From Mangifera indica (lineage: Eukaryota > Streptophyta > Magnoliopsida > Sapindales > Anacardiaceae): a stretch of DNA of 64,000 nt. Below, in pieces: positions 12,400 through 24,640 of this stretch. The stretch spans positions 1,200,501 through 1,264,500 of the forward strand of contig NC_058155.1 in assembly GCF_011075055.1 (NCBI RefSeq). Reading direction: 5' to 3'. The first letter of the stretch is position 1, and each line of letters begins with the position of its first letter. The translations under genes and the position numbers were made by a program. A model generated the notes under the pieces. That model ran no database searches and was not told where the DNA came from. It was given only the letters and a program-made list of their open reading frames with translations.

Positions 12400-13075
12400 C
12401 GTACAAATTATATAAATTGATATCGTATCATTTTATTAGGTGATTTAAAAATGAGAAAATGTAAACAATTATATCATTTAATTATAAATTGTTATTTCAG
12501 TTTGTATAATTTATTTGTATGTGTAGTTTAATTAAAATTAAATAAAATTATGTGTACAACAAATTATACAAACTTATTTATACAAATTAAGGTAATAGTT
12601 TGTAATTGGGGATGTGATTATTTATTTATTTTTACTTCAAAATCACTTTATCAGATGTTACCACTGTAATTTATATAAATAAATTTATATAATTTATTTA
12701 TACATGTAGTATTACTTATTATAAATTATTTTGTAAATTGATTTCTTTTGTTATACTAAATGAATTTATTATATCATAAATATAAATTAATAAAACTGTA
12801 CATATAAATGATGACATATCATTATGTGAGTAAGTGATTTAAATTAGATATAAAATAACGTTAAATTATATAGTAACATGTTATTGTTTGGGCATATAAT
12901 ACTCTTCAATTAAAATTGATAACTGTGTCATAAATAGGTTTACATAGAGCAATATTATGTGCACTCTGTTTGATTTTTTAATTGAATATTTAGATAATAT
13001 ATCATCATATAATTGAGTATTACTTTATCTTTAATTAAAAGTTATCTAATCACATGATATCATATCATTTGAAGA
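12400..13075. mobile_element. Cluster of AT-rich palindromic MITE copies
   Basis: At least three decayed units are packed here, at about 12405-12715, 12785-12905 and 12950-13075. Each shows facing arms of the type GATGACATATCATTATGTGA or TCTAATCACATGATATCAT. Units at 12405-12715 use a variant end (GTACAAATTATATAAA) also seen near 40010-40140. Borders are not resolved. Nothing coding is present. Confidence 0.4.
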
Positions 13076-13080
13076 CCTAA

Positions 13081-15300
13081 TTTAGACACGTCAATTAGGC
13101 CAGGCCAAATGGAGGCCCGATTCAAAAGACGAAAAAAAGCCCAACACAGAAAACTTGACCCAACATTGTAGTGTGTCAGGCTAAGCCCATGGGCCTGTCA
13201 GGTTGGGCTTGAAGCTTTAATATTAAACCTTTGGGTTAATCCAGTTTAGTACTGTATATAAAAAATAAAATTAAAAACCCTTCTGCCTTGGTGGTGCATT
13301 TTTATCAAAACAATGCAACAATACACAAACTTAATTTTGGAAATTACTATTTATTTGACACAACAACAATTTGTCTTTCAATTTTAACTAATCAAATGAC
13401 CTCTAAAACATGCAATTATGTATCATTGGAAAAATCATTCAAAGAGCTTTTTAACGATATATAATATCAACCATAACTCAATCAACAAGGCAGTTAAAAC
13501 TAGCTTCAAAGTTTATTGGCAAAAATTGGAAATTGTAAAATCATAAACTGTGAACAGTACTTGAGGCATACAACACACATTTAAATCTTCACACTTTGGA
13601 TTTCAAGGGTAACAAGAAAATTAACCAAGACATAAAGGAAAGTTCCACCAACCTTGGGATCTTCCACCACCAATTCTTCCTCCAAGATGAATTAGATAAA
13701 GGAACAAACAAAAAAAAGTTAACAAAGCTTTGCTTGAAATTTTCACTATCAAAGAAGTCTAAAGTTTACAAGTGAAAAAACCACACTTATATACAAGAGG
13801 AAGTGGTGGCAAAGTGAGCATTCATGGGCCATTAATTAGACAAGTAAGCTATAACCTTAATTTAAGCTTAACTAATCAAATAAACTAATGTCATACCATA
13901 TTAATGAAGAAAATGGCAAAAAGGGAACAATTTTTTCCTAAAAAGTATAACTATGTCCACCAATTAAAGTTACTTGCTTCCTCTTTAGTTGAAATTCAAC
14001 TAAATGAGTTTCATGGCATCTTGGGCTCCAATTTAACTGAAGGATAGCTCCCTCATCTACTTGGGCTTTAGAAAGTGGGCTTGTAGTTCGCTTCTTAGAC
14101 TCATTTAAGCTTCCATTTCATTAAGGCCTTGAAAGCAAGTAATGAGAGTGCACCCAAAAGTAAAGTTAAGCCAAATTAGATATGGCAAAGGTTCTTTGGG
14201 CTTGCATGGAGTTTTTCCCACATTCCCTTTATTAGCTTAGGCCAAATAGTGCATGACTAAGAACTTAGGGACCGAAAATGTTGAAGTGGTCAGAGATACA
14301 TCACTTGACAGAAGGTTTCTGCCAAGGAAGAGGCAGAATCTACTTCTGCCACTCGACAGAAACCTTAAAGAAGCTAGAACAGTTCGGCCTTTTGTGGCAG
14401 AAGTCGTTGGCCTTTGCTTAATTTTTTTTTAATTTTTAAATTTATTTATTTTTTCGGTATAAACTTATTCAATTTTTTCTCATTTTTACTTTCATTTACA
14501 AATCTCTCAATCCTCAGTCTCAATTATTTCATTATATTTTCAATCTCATTTTCTCTCATTAACTCTCTTTCAAAAAATATATGAATTCGCAAATAATAAT
14601 TTTTGTCTTTGAAGAATTCAAAGATTTGGATATAGAAGATGAGTAGATAAATGTTATAATTATTTATATTTTATAATTTATACATATATGAATTAATTTA
14701 TTTGTACTATATTATCAATTTATAATATTTTTTATCATATAACTACGGTATTTCTCTGTCACAAGTGAGAGATTATAAATAAAATATTCGGGGTATTGTC
14801 CTTAGTTATAATAATTAAAAAATAATTTATATTTAAAAAATTTAATTAAATTTTTTTAAAAATATTGATTAAATTGGTCAGCGCGACTTGATTAAAGCCT
14901 GACCCATTCACACCTCTGACCTAATTAGATAATCAAAATTGGGTGCATATAAAAACAAATATAATTATAACTGCAGTAGTTTACAATATGATGTTTACAT
15001 ACTTAATTTATTACATTAAAACACTCCATTTTTTTTTAATTTCAAAACCCCTTAGAAAAACTTTACTACACCCCTAACATTTTCAAATTATAGTTTACTT
15101 TTTAATATATGATTATATATTATTGACATCCTTATTTAATTTGTATTAATATAATTAATATTATTTTTAATTAAATTAATATAATTTAAAATAAAAATAT
15201 TTAATAAAAATTTGAAATAAAATATTATTTAATTTAAGGGGTTTTTTTTTAAACCTTTACAATAATTTTATAAAAAATTTGATAAATTGACTTTTTCATC
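13081..15300. other. Non-coding repeat-derived sequence, partly LTR-like
   Basis: No gene is seen. About 13290-13790 resembles, in the - orientation, the 192-bp units in the Gypsy LTRs at 21360 and 32704: ATGTATCATTGGAAAAATC, AAAGAGCTTTTTAACGATAT and TTATTGGCAAAAATTGG occur in the same order. A region around 13600-13780 has loose similarity to 42780-42960. At 14290-14400 a TTTCTGCC/GGCAGAA motif is repeated several times in both orientations. An end-like ACCTCTG at about 14911 could mark a lost DNA transposon, but no partner end was found. Confidence 0.35.
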
Positions 15301-15424
15301 ATATCGGTGAGTGGGAAATAGACATTAGGCACCATTTTTCTTTTCTTGATTTGCTAGGGCAGCAGGTTGTTTGGTGATCTAGGTAGACGGCTGTCCACTG
15401 GGTAGGTTAGCATTGTTTATTTAT

Positions 15425-16000
15425 GGCCAAAGGACTATTTCCCACCTAAGGTATGTTGCATTCTCAAGTTTCCCCCTATTAACTTTGATAATACCAAATA
15501 CCCACCTATGAACAGTTAAAATTAACGGAACCTTAACCCTTGAAATTTTATCTCTTTTTGCCCCCTAAACTTTAAAAACTAAAGTTTCCCCCCAACCAAA
15601 GTTTTCAAAAACTGTATTCCCCCCCTAGGGTTTCCAAACCTTTAGATCCAATTTTTTTAGTGACGATTGATGATTTTCAAGCACCTACTCTCTCTCTCTC
15701 TGACGACCTCCTTTCGATCGTACCTTTTCGACTCTATACAATGCGTCTTTATTGAAACGAAGACGATTCGTCTTCATTTGACAGAAACACGTCGTCTTCA
15801 TCGACGACGACACCTAGGAGGGGAAGACGTCGCACGGTCGGAAAGAGGAGACGTCGCCTAGAGATCGTCAGTCTTTTTTGAATTAATTCAATCGAAAGTT
15901 TGGAACCCTAAGGGGGAAATGTTGTTTTTGAAAACTTGGTTTGGGGGAACAATGTTAGTTATTAAGGTTTGGGGGTAAAAAAGAAATTAAATTTAAGTTT
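15425..16000. mobile_element. Mutator-like foldback element (copy 2, cut by the gap)
   Basis: It starts GGCCAAAGGACTATTTCCC at 15425 and matches copies 1 and 4 through the left arm: CCCCCTAAACTTT, CCCTAGGGTTT, then a GACGAAGAC-type centre near 15770. The complementary right arm begins (AAACCCTAAG-like at about 15905, then GGTTTGGGGG) but disappears into the N block at 16001, so the far end and duplication cannot be checked. The 9 bases before it are TTTATTTAT. Confidence 0.82.
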
Positions 16001-16500
16001 NNNNNNNNNNNNNNNNNNNNNNNNNNNNNNNNNNNNNNNNNNNNNNNNNNNNNNNNNNNNNNNNNNNNNNNNNNNNNNNNNNNNNNNNNNNNNNNNNNNN
16101 NNNNNNNNNNNNNNNNNNNNNNNNNNNNNNNNNNNNNNNNNNNNNNNNNNNNNNNNNNNNNNNNNNNNNNNNNNNNNNNNNNNNNNNNNNNNNNNNNNNN
16201 NNNNNNNNNNNNNNNNNNNNNNNNNNNNNNNNNNNNNNNNNNNNNNNNNNNNNNNNNNNNNNNNNNNNNNNNNNNNNNNNNNNNNNNNNNNNNNNNNNNN
16301 NNNNNNNNNNNNNNNNNNNNNNNNNNNNNNNNNNNNNNNNNNNNNNNNNNNNNNNNNNNNNNNNNNNNNNNNNNNNNNNNNNNNNNNNNNNNNNNNNNNN
16401 NNNNNNNNNNNNNNNNNNNNNNNNNNNNNNNNNNNNNNNNNNNNNNNNNNNNNNNNNNNNNNNNNNNNNNNNNNNNNNNNNNNNNNNNNNNNNNNNNNNN
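16001..16500. other. Assembly gap (500 N)
   Basis: Exactly 500 undetermined bases, a placeholder length. It begins inside the right arm of a long palindrome, a structure that often blocks sequencing and assembly. Confidence 1.
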
Positions 16501-17204
16501 CGATTGCATTCATCTCAAATTCATAATGATCGATTCTCACACAATAATCAACCACATATGTTCATATATATGATCCATAAAATTGCCAAAAGAAACACAT
16601 ATATATATACTCTTACACTAGCATACCCTATTTAATGCTCGAATTCATCCATTTCACATTCAATCTCCATGTTCATAAATACATAACCAAATATTTGGAT
16701 AACTAAAAGATATGACACATTAAAATATGGTAATAGGCATCAAAACATATTCAACATCTCAACAAACCATTGAACAACTAGGTTTTATAAGATAAACAAT
16801 AAAAAAGCCACCATACTTACTTGACTTCTGATGCATAAGCGATCTTCACGTTACTATAGGAGATTTCAATGATCAACAACTTCCTCTAAAGACCAAGAAC
16901 TTCTTCTCTCTCTTTCTCTTTAGTAAGCGACTGGATGCGTAAAGAATATCATAAAAATTAGGTTAACACATCTTTTATTTTGCCTTTTGGATGTGACACA
17001 TGAGTGTGTATCATGTTACACAACTATGGAATTCATTCGATTTTATTGTGATCATGATCTCATCTGAAATTTAAATCTTGCTAACAATGTACAACCATGT
17101 TTGCTCCCACACATAAATGTGCATCCCTTCGGTAAACATTTTTTAACTCAATTAAAATAAGGAAAAAGACTAGAATACCTTTGGGCTTACCTGTGAGTGT
17201 TAGA
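16501..17204 (-). mobile_element. 3' LTR (partial) of the minus-strand Gypsy element
   Basis: On the - strand a purine tract AAAATGGGAGGATT lies just before 17204, where an LTR-like start TCTAACACTCACAGG follows. The start resembles TGTAATACCCTCAGG of the + strand Gypsy LTR at 31974. The LTR runs down to the gap, which hides its end. ACACTCATGTGTCAC-like phrases are shared with LTR fragments near 25080 and 49490. Confidence 0.5.
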
Positions 17205-20200
17205 ATCCTCCCATTTTATATGAATTTCATCCTCAAAATTCACTCAAATAACTATGGGAACTGTTATCTAATGTACTATCGACCTTTTATGTGGCTTGCT
17301 CAATCTAATGATTCCTCAACCAAACCTTGACTAAGGGAATCTGCCTACGTCAGAGCTCCTTGACTTATCGATCTAAAATCTGAACTAAGTGCTCATACGC
17401 CAAATTATCCTTAAACTTGACTTCCTTAACTCTGAGCACATGGGTCAGGTCCCTTATATATTTGCACAATAATGAGATAGAAAACACATTATAAATGTGA
17501 TCTATGCTTACTGGTAACACAAGTTAGTAGGTAACCTTACCTATACGTTTTAATACCTCAAATGACCCTACAAATCTCAAAGCTAAGTTATCTTTTTTGT
17601 TGAATCTCATAACATACTTATAAAAGGTTACTCTAACAAACACCGTATCACCCACATTAAACTTGAGATCACGTCTCCTCTGGTCTGAACAACTCTTCTG
17701 ATGGTTTTGAGCTTGTCTTATCCTTTCTTTTATCAATCTAACATCCTCAATCATCCTTTAGGTCATTTGTTGTCTCAATGATTAAGTCAAGCTATCTCTC
17801 TTTCCTATCTCATCCCAAAGCAATGGTAATCTACATTTTCTACCATATAAAGCCTCACACGGAGCCATCTTGATAGTTGTCTTATAATGGTTATTATATG
17901 CGAACTCCATTAATGATAACATGTTTATCCAAACAATAAGCCCTTAACATATTCTCGATCACCTAGTTGACTTTCTTAGTCTGACCACATATTTGGAGAT
18001 GATAAGTTGTATTGAAAGTTAACCTTGTACGCAAAGACCTCTGTATACTCTACTAAAAAGCCAAAATGAACCTAGTGTCTCGATTTGAAACTATCATCCT
18101 GGGAACCCCATGAAGCCTGACTATATCCTAACATAAATCTGACTCAACTGATTTGTACTCATGGGATCTTTAACTACAATGAAGTGTGCCAACTTGGTTA
18201 ATCGATTGACTATAGCCCATAAGATATTGTATTCTCTTTCAACCCTCGACAATTTGACCATGAAGTTTATCAAGAAATGTTCCCATTTTCACTTTGGCAT
18301 ACTAAAAGGCTGCAAAAGTCTCAATGGTCTTTGGTGTTTAACCTTAACTTGCTAACACACTAGACACTTAGCCATAAAATTTGTTATATCTTTCTTCATA
18401 CCTAACCAGTAGAAAAATCTCCTCAAATCCTGATATATCTTTACACTCTCAGGTTGGGCAGTATAAAAGGAACTATACACCTTGGTAAGGATCTTATCCT
18501 TTAAACTTTGATCTTAGAGAACAAACACTCAACCTCTAAATCTTAAGATGTCCTCTACTATATTAAAATATACCTCAATACCCTTAACGACTTTATGCCT
18601 CACTTGAACACCCTAATCATCTGAAACCTATCCCACATGAATCTTATCTAGAAGGGTTGACTAGATCTAAAGGCCAGCTAACTACCTCATAATTACCTTA
18701 ATCTACTCTCTTACCAACTTTTATTACAACTCTCGGTGAGTAGTAATATGTCATAAAAATTTCTTTCCTTTTTAGAGCATCTGTAACCATATTAGCCTTA
18801 CTTAGGTGATATTTGATCTCACGCTTATAATTTTTCACTGACTTTAACCACTACTTTTTCCTTACCCAGGAGGTATTTGAACTCCTTTTGTGTAAAAAAA
18901 TACTTGAGGTTTTTGTGATCAATGTGTATGTTACTTTTCACCTTATGCAAATAATTTTGTCATATCTTAAGAGCAAACACAACAACTACCAATTCAAGGT
19001 TATGTGTCGAATATCAAGTCTTACAGTACTTCAACTAGCGGAAGGTATATGTTATCACTTTATGTTTTTGCATTAAAACTGCTCCTAAACCCTGATATAA
19101 CGCATCTGTAAAGAGATCATATTCTTCGCCCTCTGTTGGCAAAGCTAAGATGGAAGTTAATGTCGACCTCTACTTCAATTCATGAAAACTCTACTTATAG
19201 GCATCTGAAAGGAATATCTTTACGAGTTAACTTTGTGAATGACTAGACTAACTTGACAAAACCCTTAACAAACTGCCTATAGTAACTTGCCAACCTAAGA
19301 AAACTCTTCATCTCTTTAGCTGTCTTGGGTTTCTACCACTTTAATATAACCTTTACTTTACTAAGGTATACTAAGATACCATCTGTTGAGACCACGTGTC
19401 CAAGAAAAACCATTTAGTCTAGCTAGAACTCCTACTTAGAAAACTTGACATTTAAGTAAATTGTTTTCCATTATCTAGGCTAATCAAACCTTTTTCTTTC
19501 TACAATCTATCTCTACCCTATGTTTACTCAAGAAATTCATGCCAAATATTACATCAAAATTTGGCATGTCTATCACTATTAGGTCTATGACCATCTCTTG
19601 ATCTTTTAGAGATATTGTCTCTCTAATCAACATATGGTTGCTATGAAACCTATCTCTATCTGACATCTTTATATTAATCTATAAGACTACTGTAAGCTTC
19701 AACACTAATCTTTTCACTATGCCACTAATAATAAAACAATGTATAATACTAGAGTCAATTAATGCATACAAAAGATTAAATGAAAGATTAATTAACCCGT
19801 AACTACTACTGGGATGGCCATTACTTAGGTTTGAGTGTTTGCATACACTTGGGCTAATCCTTCCTTAGCTATATGCATTACTAAGGCTAGTGTTGATATG
19901 GCTATATACTCTATAGCAAAGTGGTTAGACTGTTTGCACTTATAACATACTCTCTAACTAGCTAGACATTCATGACATGTCTCTGCCCATATCTACAATA
20001 AGTAGGGGGATTATCACACCTCAATTGCTACTGTAATCATCTAACCCTATTTATGGGATGAAACTATTGGCATAGGTTGGTCTGGTGCCTTTTTCTCAGG
20101 TTATCGTCTGTTTCATAACGTTCCTCAGTGCTCTATATAGGGCCTCTAATAAAGATTTAAGAGAATTATCTCCTATCATAACGTCTTTAGTAGTATCCGA

Positions 20201-20330
20201 ACTAAGTCCTCTAAGGAAAACCTTCAATTTGCCCTATTTGAACTGGCTACTCTTAGAGCATACTTAGCTAAGAAGTTAAGCTTGGTAGAAAACTTCCATA
20301 CATGGAATATGACTTAGAGAGACCTGTACA
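17205..20330 (-). pseudogene. Decayed Gypsy gag-pol (minus-strand element)
   Basis: Reading the - strand from right to left: a gag-like FLRGLSSDTTKDV near 20215-20255; a degraded zinc knuckle VCYKCKQSNHFAIEY near 19915-19960; an aspartic protease-like block at 19666-19484 (MVIDLIVIDMPNFDVIFGM, LSKHRVEIDC); reverse transcriptase C-terminal and tether sequence near 19440-19230 (KTAKEMKSFLRLASYY); RNase H near 19110-18850 (GLGAVLMQ, THNLELVVVVFALKI, IDHKNLKYFFTQKE); integrase zinc-finger remains near 18420-18340 (GMKKDITNFMAKCLVC); core near 18130-17860; and an integrase C-terminal block at 17754-17524 (VGDTVFVRV, LALRFVGSFEVLKRIGKV). Much of gag and the N-terminal half of reverse transcriptase are missing or unreadable. 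Many stops and frameshifts make it inactive. Confidence 0.87.
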
Positions 20331-20339
20331 CTTGACTAA

Positions 20340-22465
20340 TTTATTCAAAAACATGAAATTTAGTACATGGTAATAAATACTCAGGTGTGCAAAACGGTGA
20401 AATCTAAATAAATGCCTTAAATGTATAAAATAAGTCATGACATTATTACTATTAATATGTGTAGAAATGACTTAGAAATTGATAATGTGTATAATCAAAC
20501 ATAAATACAAAAGCAATATAAAAATTTAGAAATGACGTTTTTGCTTATCACCTCACGCAACTGCTTAGCTAGACCGCTGGCTCTTTCACATGTTTCACTA
20601 CTCACCCTAACCTACAAAACAACAAAAAAGAATGCATAGGTCAAAACACTCAGTAAGTTGGTGACCTTTCAACACCCTACATAATACATAAGATTGATAA
20701 ATCTAACATTCTGTTTATGAATCTAGATGTGGTCACAACTCAGCAACCTTGTGCCTTGACATAAGTCATCTACAAAAGTTATTAAGGCCTAAGCTAAAGT
20801 CGATATATTTGATTCTCTAATGAAAGCATAAGATACCTTGTATGTCACTGTCTATTGTGCCTTATGCACATGTCATATGACCTATTAAGCTAGTTAATTG
20901 AGATACTCTAGTCACATAGAAAAATTTGGTTGTAATCCATTTCTTACCATATATGCAAGTCATAAAACTACTGTCTAAACTATCATGGGATGACCCTTAT
21001 CATGAGTATGTATGTGATGCATCCCATGACCATGTGAGGAAATATTTGAAAGTCATAATCCCTTACCATGCACACTTAAGCTGAACTGAACTAAGTGGCT
21101 TTATGCCTTGGTGTTGAGTGTATTATGTATGTCATGGATATCTAACCTAATTGTTTTCACGTACATTGCCACTTTTGCACACAGCTAGTGGTAATCTATA
21201 TATGTACCTAGATTCCCAAGAGAGATAACAAATATGCATGATAGATAATTCACTCCTATAATCCCCTAAAGTTGTAATAAATTACATTGAACATAATACC
21301 AATCTCAGTGTTTGAAATCCAAGGTCATAAAATAGAATGCACGAATACCACAAACGTGAGATGAAATCAGTGGCAAAAACTGCCTCCTTTATTTATTTGG
21401 TAAAGTAGTCCTTGTGGTTCATACAATATTTAACAGTCCAAATGATCCTCAATTCATACAAGCTATATATCATTGAAAAGAGAATTCAAAGAGATTTCTA
21501 ACAAGATATAATAGCACTCATAACTCATTAGATAAGACAGTCAAAACATGGGATGAAATTAGTGGCAAAAATTGTCTCCATTGTTTATTTGGTAAAATAG
21601 TCTTTTTGGTTCATACAATTTTTAACAGTCCAAATGATCTCTAATTCATACAAACTATATATCATTGGAAAGAGGATTCAAAGATCTTTCCAACAAGATA
21701 TAATAGCACCCATGATTCATAAGATAAGGCAGCCAAGACATAGGATGAACTTAGTGGTAAAACTATAAATATTGTCCAACTCTCTGCCATCAACAAAATC
21801 ACACATAGACACCCCAAATCGCAAAACAACATTTCTCAACTTCAAAATCATCATTTATAACATAGATCCAAGGAACCAAAAGCTTAAAACATGTAAGATA
21901 TTAAGGATGATACCCTTTACCTTATTTCAAGCCAAATCTTTGCAAGTTGACTTCCTCATCTTTGTTTTGCTTCCTTTATCACCAAAATCACTTTAAATCA
22001 ACACCAAAACACACTAACATATTCACATAACATGCATATAAACATAGCTAAAGGGAAAGGAAGGAGATCTTTTGGTTACCAAAGCTTCCAAAGTGCTTCT
22101 TTGTTTTCTTTTCTTATTTTTTCTTCCAAAACTCCTTCAATTCCTTTATTTATCTTCACAAAACAAAAGAAAATGGCATGAAAAGGGCTGCTACTGGAAG
22201 AGGCGGAGAAGAGGATGGAAAAAAGGGTGAAAATTGCTTGTTTTTGACTTTTCTCTCTTTATATAATTTTTATCTCCTTCTCTTTCTTTTTTTGTTTTTG
22301 TTTTTTTTTATGCATATCTATATATTTATATAGATATATATATATAAAAACACACACACATACATGTGAATATATATATATATATATCTATATTTAAAAT
22401 TGGAAATATCCTAAAACAAGGTCAAAAGACATAAATGCCCCTGAAATGTACATGAAGGTATTACA
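20340..22465 (-). mobile_element. LTR region of a minus-strand Gypsy element
   Basis: The part at 21345-22465 is a close inverted copy of 31985-33110 of the + strand Gypsy 3' LTR. Shared stretches include GGGGCATTTATGTCTTTTGACC-like sequence, the same TA/CA microsatellite, and the sequence around CATAGATCCAAGGAACC. It holds two units of the 192-bp tandem repeat (starts near 21360 and 21552). The part at 20340-21340 is less similar to that LTR but carries, on the - strand near 20660-20590, the TTACTGAGTG block common to the other LTRs. The LTR-to-gag boundary is blurred, and the first part of gag seems deleted. Confidence 0.62.
22315..22392. repeat. TA/CA compound microsatellite in LTR
   Basis: Runs of TATATA, CACACACA and again TATATATA. 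The same compound repeat is found as reverse complement at 32047-32123 in the + strand LTR, so it belongs to the LTR family and was not gained separately. Confidence 0.9.
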
Positions 22466-22512
22466 AAAATTATCTAATATAAATGAATATAGAGGTTTGT
22501 GTGTTATTTTTA

Positions 22513-22830
22513 GTCCAAAGGACTATTTTCCACCCAAGTTTTATCTCAATCTCAAAAGCACACTCATAGTAGTTCAAAAACTCAAACATCAACTCATGAG
22601 CTAACTTTCGTAGAATTTTCTATTAGAAGCAAGGGTAAAATTATCATTTTATCACTAAACCCTAAAATTCCAAAAATTTATATCATTTTTTCCCTTTAGT
22701 TTAGAAAACTAACAATTTTTCTCCATAATTAAACTTTAAAAAATTGTATTTTCCCCCTAGGGTTTCAATTTTTTCAGTGGCTTAAGGGAATTTGCCCATC
22801 ATGGTGAAGAAGCATCGATGAAGAACCAAT
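22513..22830. mobile_element. Mutator-like foldback element (copy 3, left arm only)
   Basis: It starts AGTCCAAAGGACTATTTTCC and follows the left arm of the family (CACCCAAG, AGGGTAAAATTATCATTTTA, CCCCCTAGGGTTTCAA). After about 22800 the sequence leaves the family and no complementary right arm is seen, so half of the element is lost. Without the second arm it can no longer fold back. Confidence 0.62.
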
Positions 22831-23550
22831 TGTTAAACACTTTTGTATGGCTAATATGAACCTAGAGGAAGGCTGAATAGGTTGTTAAAAAAAAATCTTT
22901 CTTAAGAACCAATTTTATGTAGAACAACAATAAATATCAGAGCAAAATTCTATAGACCATAGTAGCAATAAATAGCAATAACAAAATAAAATTTTATAGA
23001 ACACAAAAGCAAGAAGGAACAATAACAAAGTAAAATTTCAGAGTACACAACGACAATAAATAAGTAAGAGTAAACAATGCAAAACAACTTAAGTAATTAA
23101 TTAACAAACAACTGACAAGAATTAAACAATTGAGTTTTAGAAAAGCTCAACTTTAGAGTGGTTCGGAGCTTTCTCTTGCAAGCCTCTTACATCCACTTTT
23201 CTAATCAAATCGCCTAGAGTTCTATTGTCTTTTGGAAATTTTTTACATGTAGTATATTTGGGATTGCGCCCATTACACTAGTTGATATAGGATTGCGCCT
23301 AAAAGGTTTGATTACAAAGAGATAAAAGTATTGAATGCCTCTATAAGTTTGTAAATACAAGATGAGTGCACTTAGACTCTGAATCAATAAAGTGAAACCT
23401 TGGTGAAAGTTACAAAGAATTAGAGTCTATTTGGCTTTTTTTTTTTTTTTTTGCATGTAACAAATCTAACCTTTTGCTCTTCAATCTAAGCTCAATTTAT
23501 AGAGCTAAGTTATACGGTTGAGTAATGTTCTATTGAGATTGAGTTACCAT
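22831..23550. other. Unassigned repeat-like non-coding sequence
   Basis: No coding signal. 23160-23330 contains two spaced copies of a GGATTGCGCC phrase (23263 and 23291), and a T run lies at 23437-23454. The composition suggests an old LTR or leader region, but no border was found. Confidence 0.3.
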
Positions 23551-23710
23551 TTTTTATGTTTCATGGTTGGGACATTAAATGAATGACACATGGCATGAGT
23601 TGAGAATATTTAATGATCAGGGTTGGACACTTTTTATGTGTCATGGTTGAGACATTAAATGAATGACATGTGACATGAGTTGAAATTATTTAATGGTCAT
23701 GGTTGGGCCA
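23551..23710. repeat. 80-bp tandem duplication
   Basis: Two adjacent 80-base units (23551-23630 and 23631-23710) share TTTTTATG, TCATGGTTG, GACATTAAATGAATGACA and CATGAGTTGA in order, with about ten differences. A further partial echo (GTCATGGTTGGGACAT) follows at about 23740. It is non-coding. Confidence 0.85.
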
Positions 23711-24640
23711 TATTTGTCATGGCTAGGAGAATCTTTTAAATGTCATGGTTGGGACATCTTAATCAAGATGAATGGCATGGCTAGACTTTTGCTCTTTCAA
23801 GTAATTTTTATTTCCAAAACATTGAAAGGTTAACGCACGACTTGGTCACGAGAGAGATACGACAAAGATTTTCTTGTTTTAGATTGATCTACAAATTTCT
23901 CACTCTGTCCATTTTGTAATGCATTCATGCATTCTTTGGATAGATTAACATATTAAACTTACGTTTTATCATAATCAAAACATTAAGGTCCAACATGAGA
24001 TAAGGATGCATTTTATGGAGATTTTAGAATGTGACTTTAATCACACAACGACATACATGCCCGTGTATTGCTATCTAGAATAAAAATAAAAAGGACAACA
24101 AACATGTTTGGCTTATTCTTTTACCCTAATTCTCCACAACAAAATAGAGAGTTTGAGTAGATATTGAGAGATTTGAATTCTTGGATGCAAAAAGACTTTT
24201 GGGTGATCAAGCAAAACCATGTAAAGGTTTTTGAAATCTTGGAAGAGAGGTTTAATTTGTTAGTATAGATGAATAGTTTGGTTGTATGTTCACATTGGAT
24301 GAGTGCCTTCATTGAATAATTGAGATTGTTCTTTATAATCATGTGTGTAAATAAATATACTTGTATGGTTGATTCTTGGTATTGTTTTGTCTAATGATGT
24401 GAAGAAAAGGTTGTTGTTAAAATTGATTTATGACATGGTACATGTTGATGTTGATAAAATATAGATTATTTGTTGTATTTAATGATAAGAAAATCATAGG
24501 GAAAGAGATGGGGTAGTCTTGCGAGTTGGCATCATGATAATTAGGCGTTATTTTGTGGTTTTTGTGTTTTCAAAGTTTGGCATTGGTATATCTATCTAAT
24601 AAGTCCTGATTATTGTAGCTTGGATTGTTTGTCAATAATT
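23711..24640. other. No recognised feature
   Basis: AT-rich non-coding sequence. Short frames are broken and show no family resemblance. Confidence 0.4.

Noticed and set aside
15667..15861. 64-codon frame in foldback copy 2
   Set aside because: Lies in the palindrome centre, low-complexity and not conserved between copies.
15955..16555. Three frames of about 184-197 codons across the N block
   Set aside because: The frames consist of undetermined bases and are artefacts.
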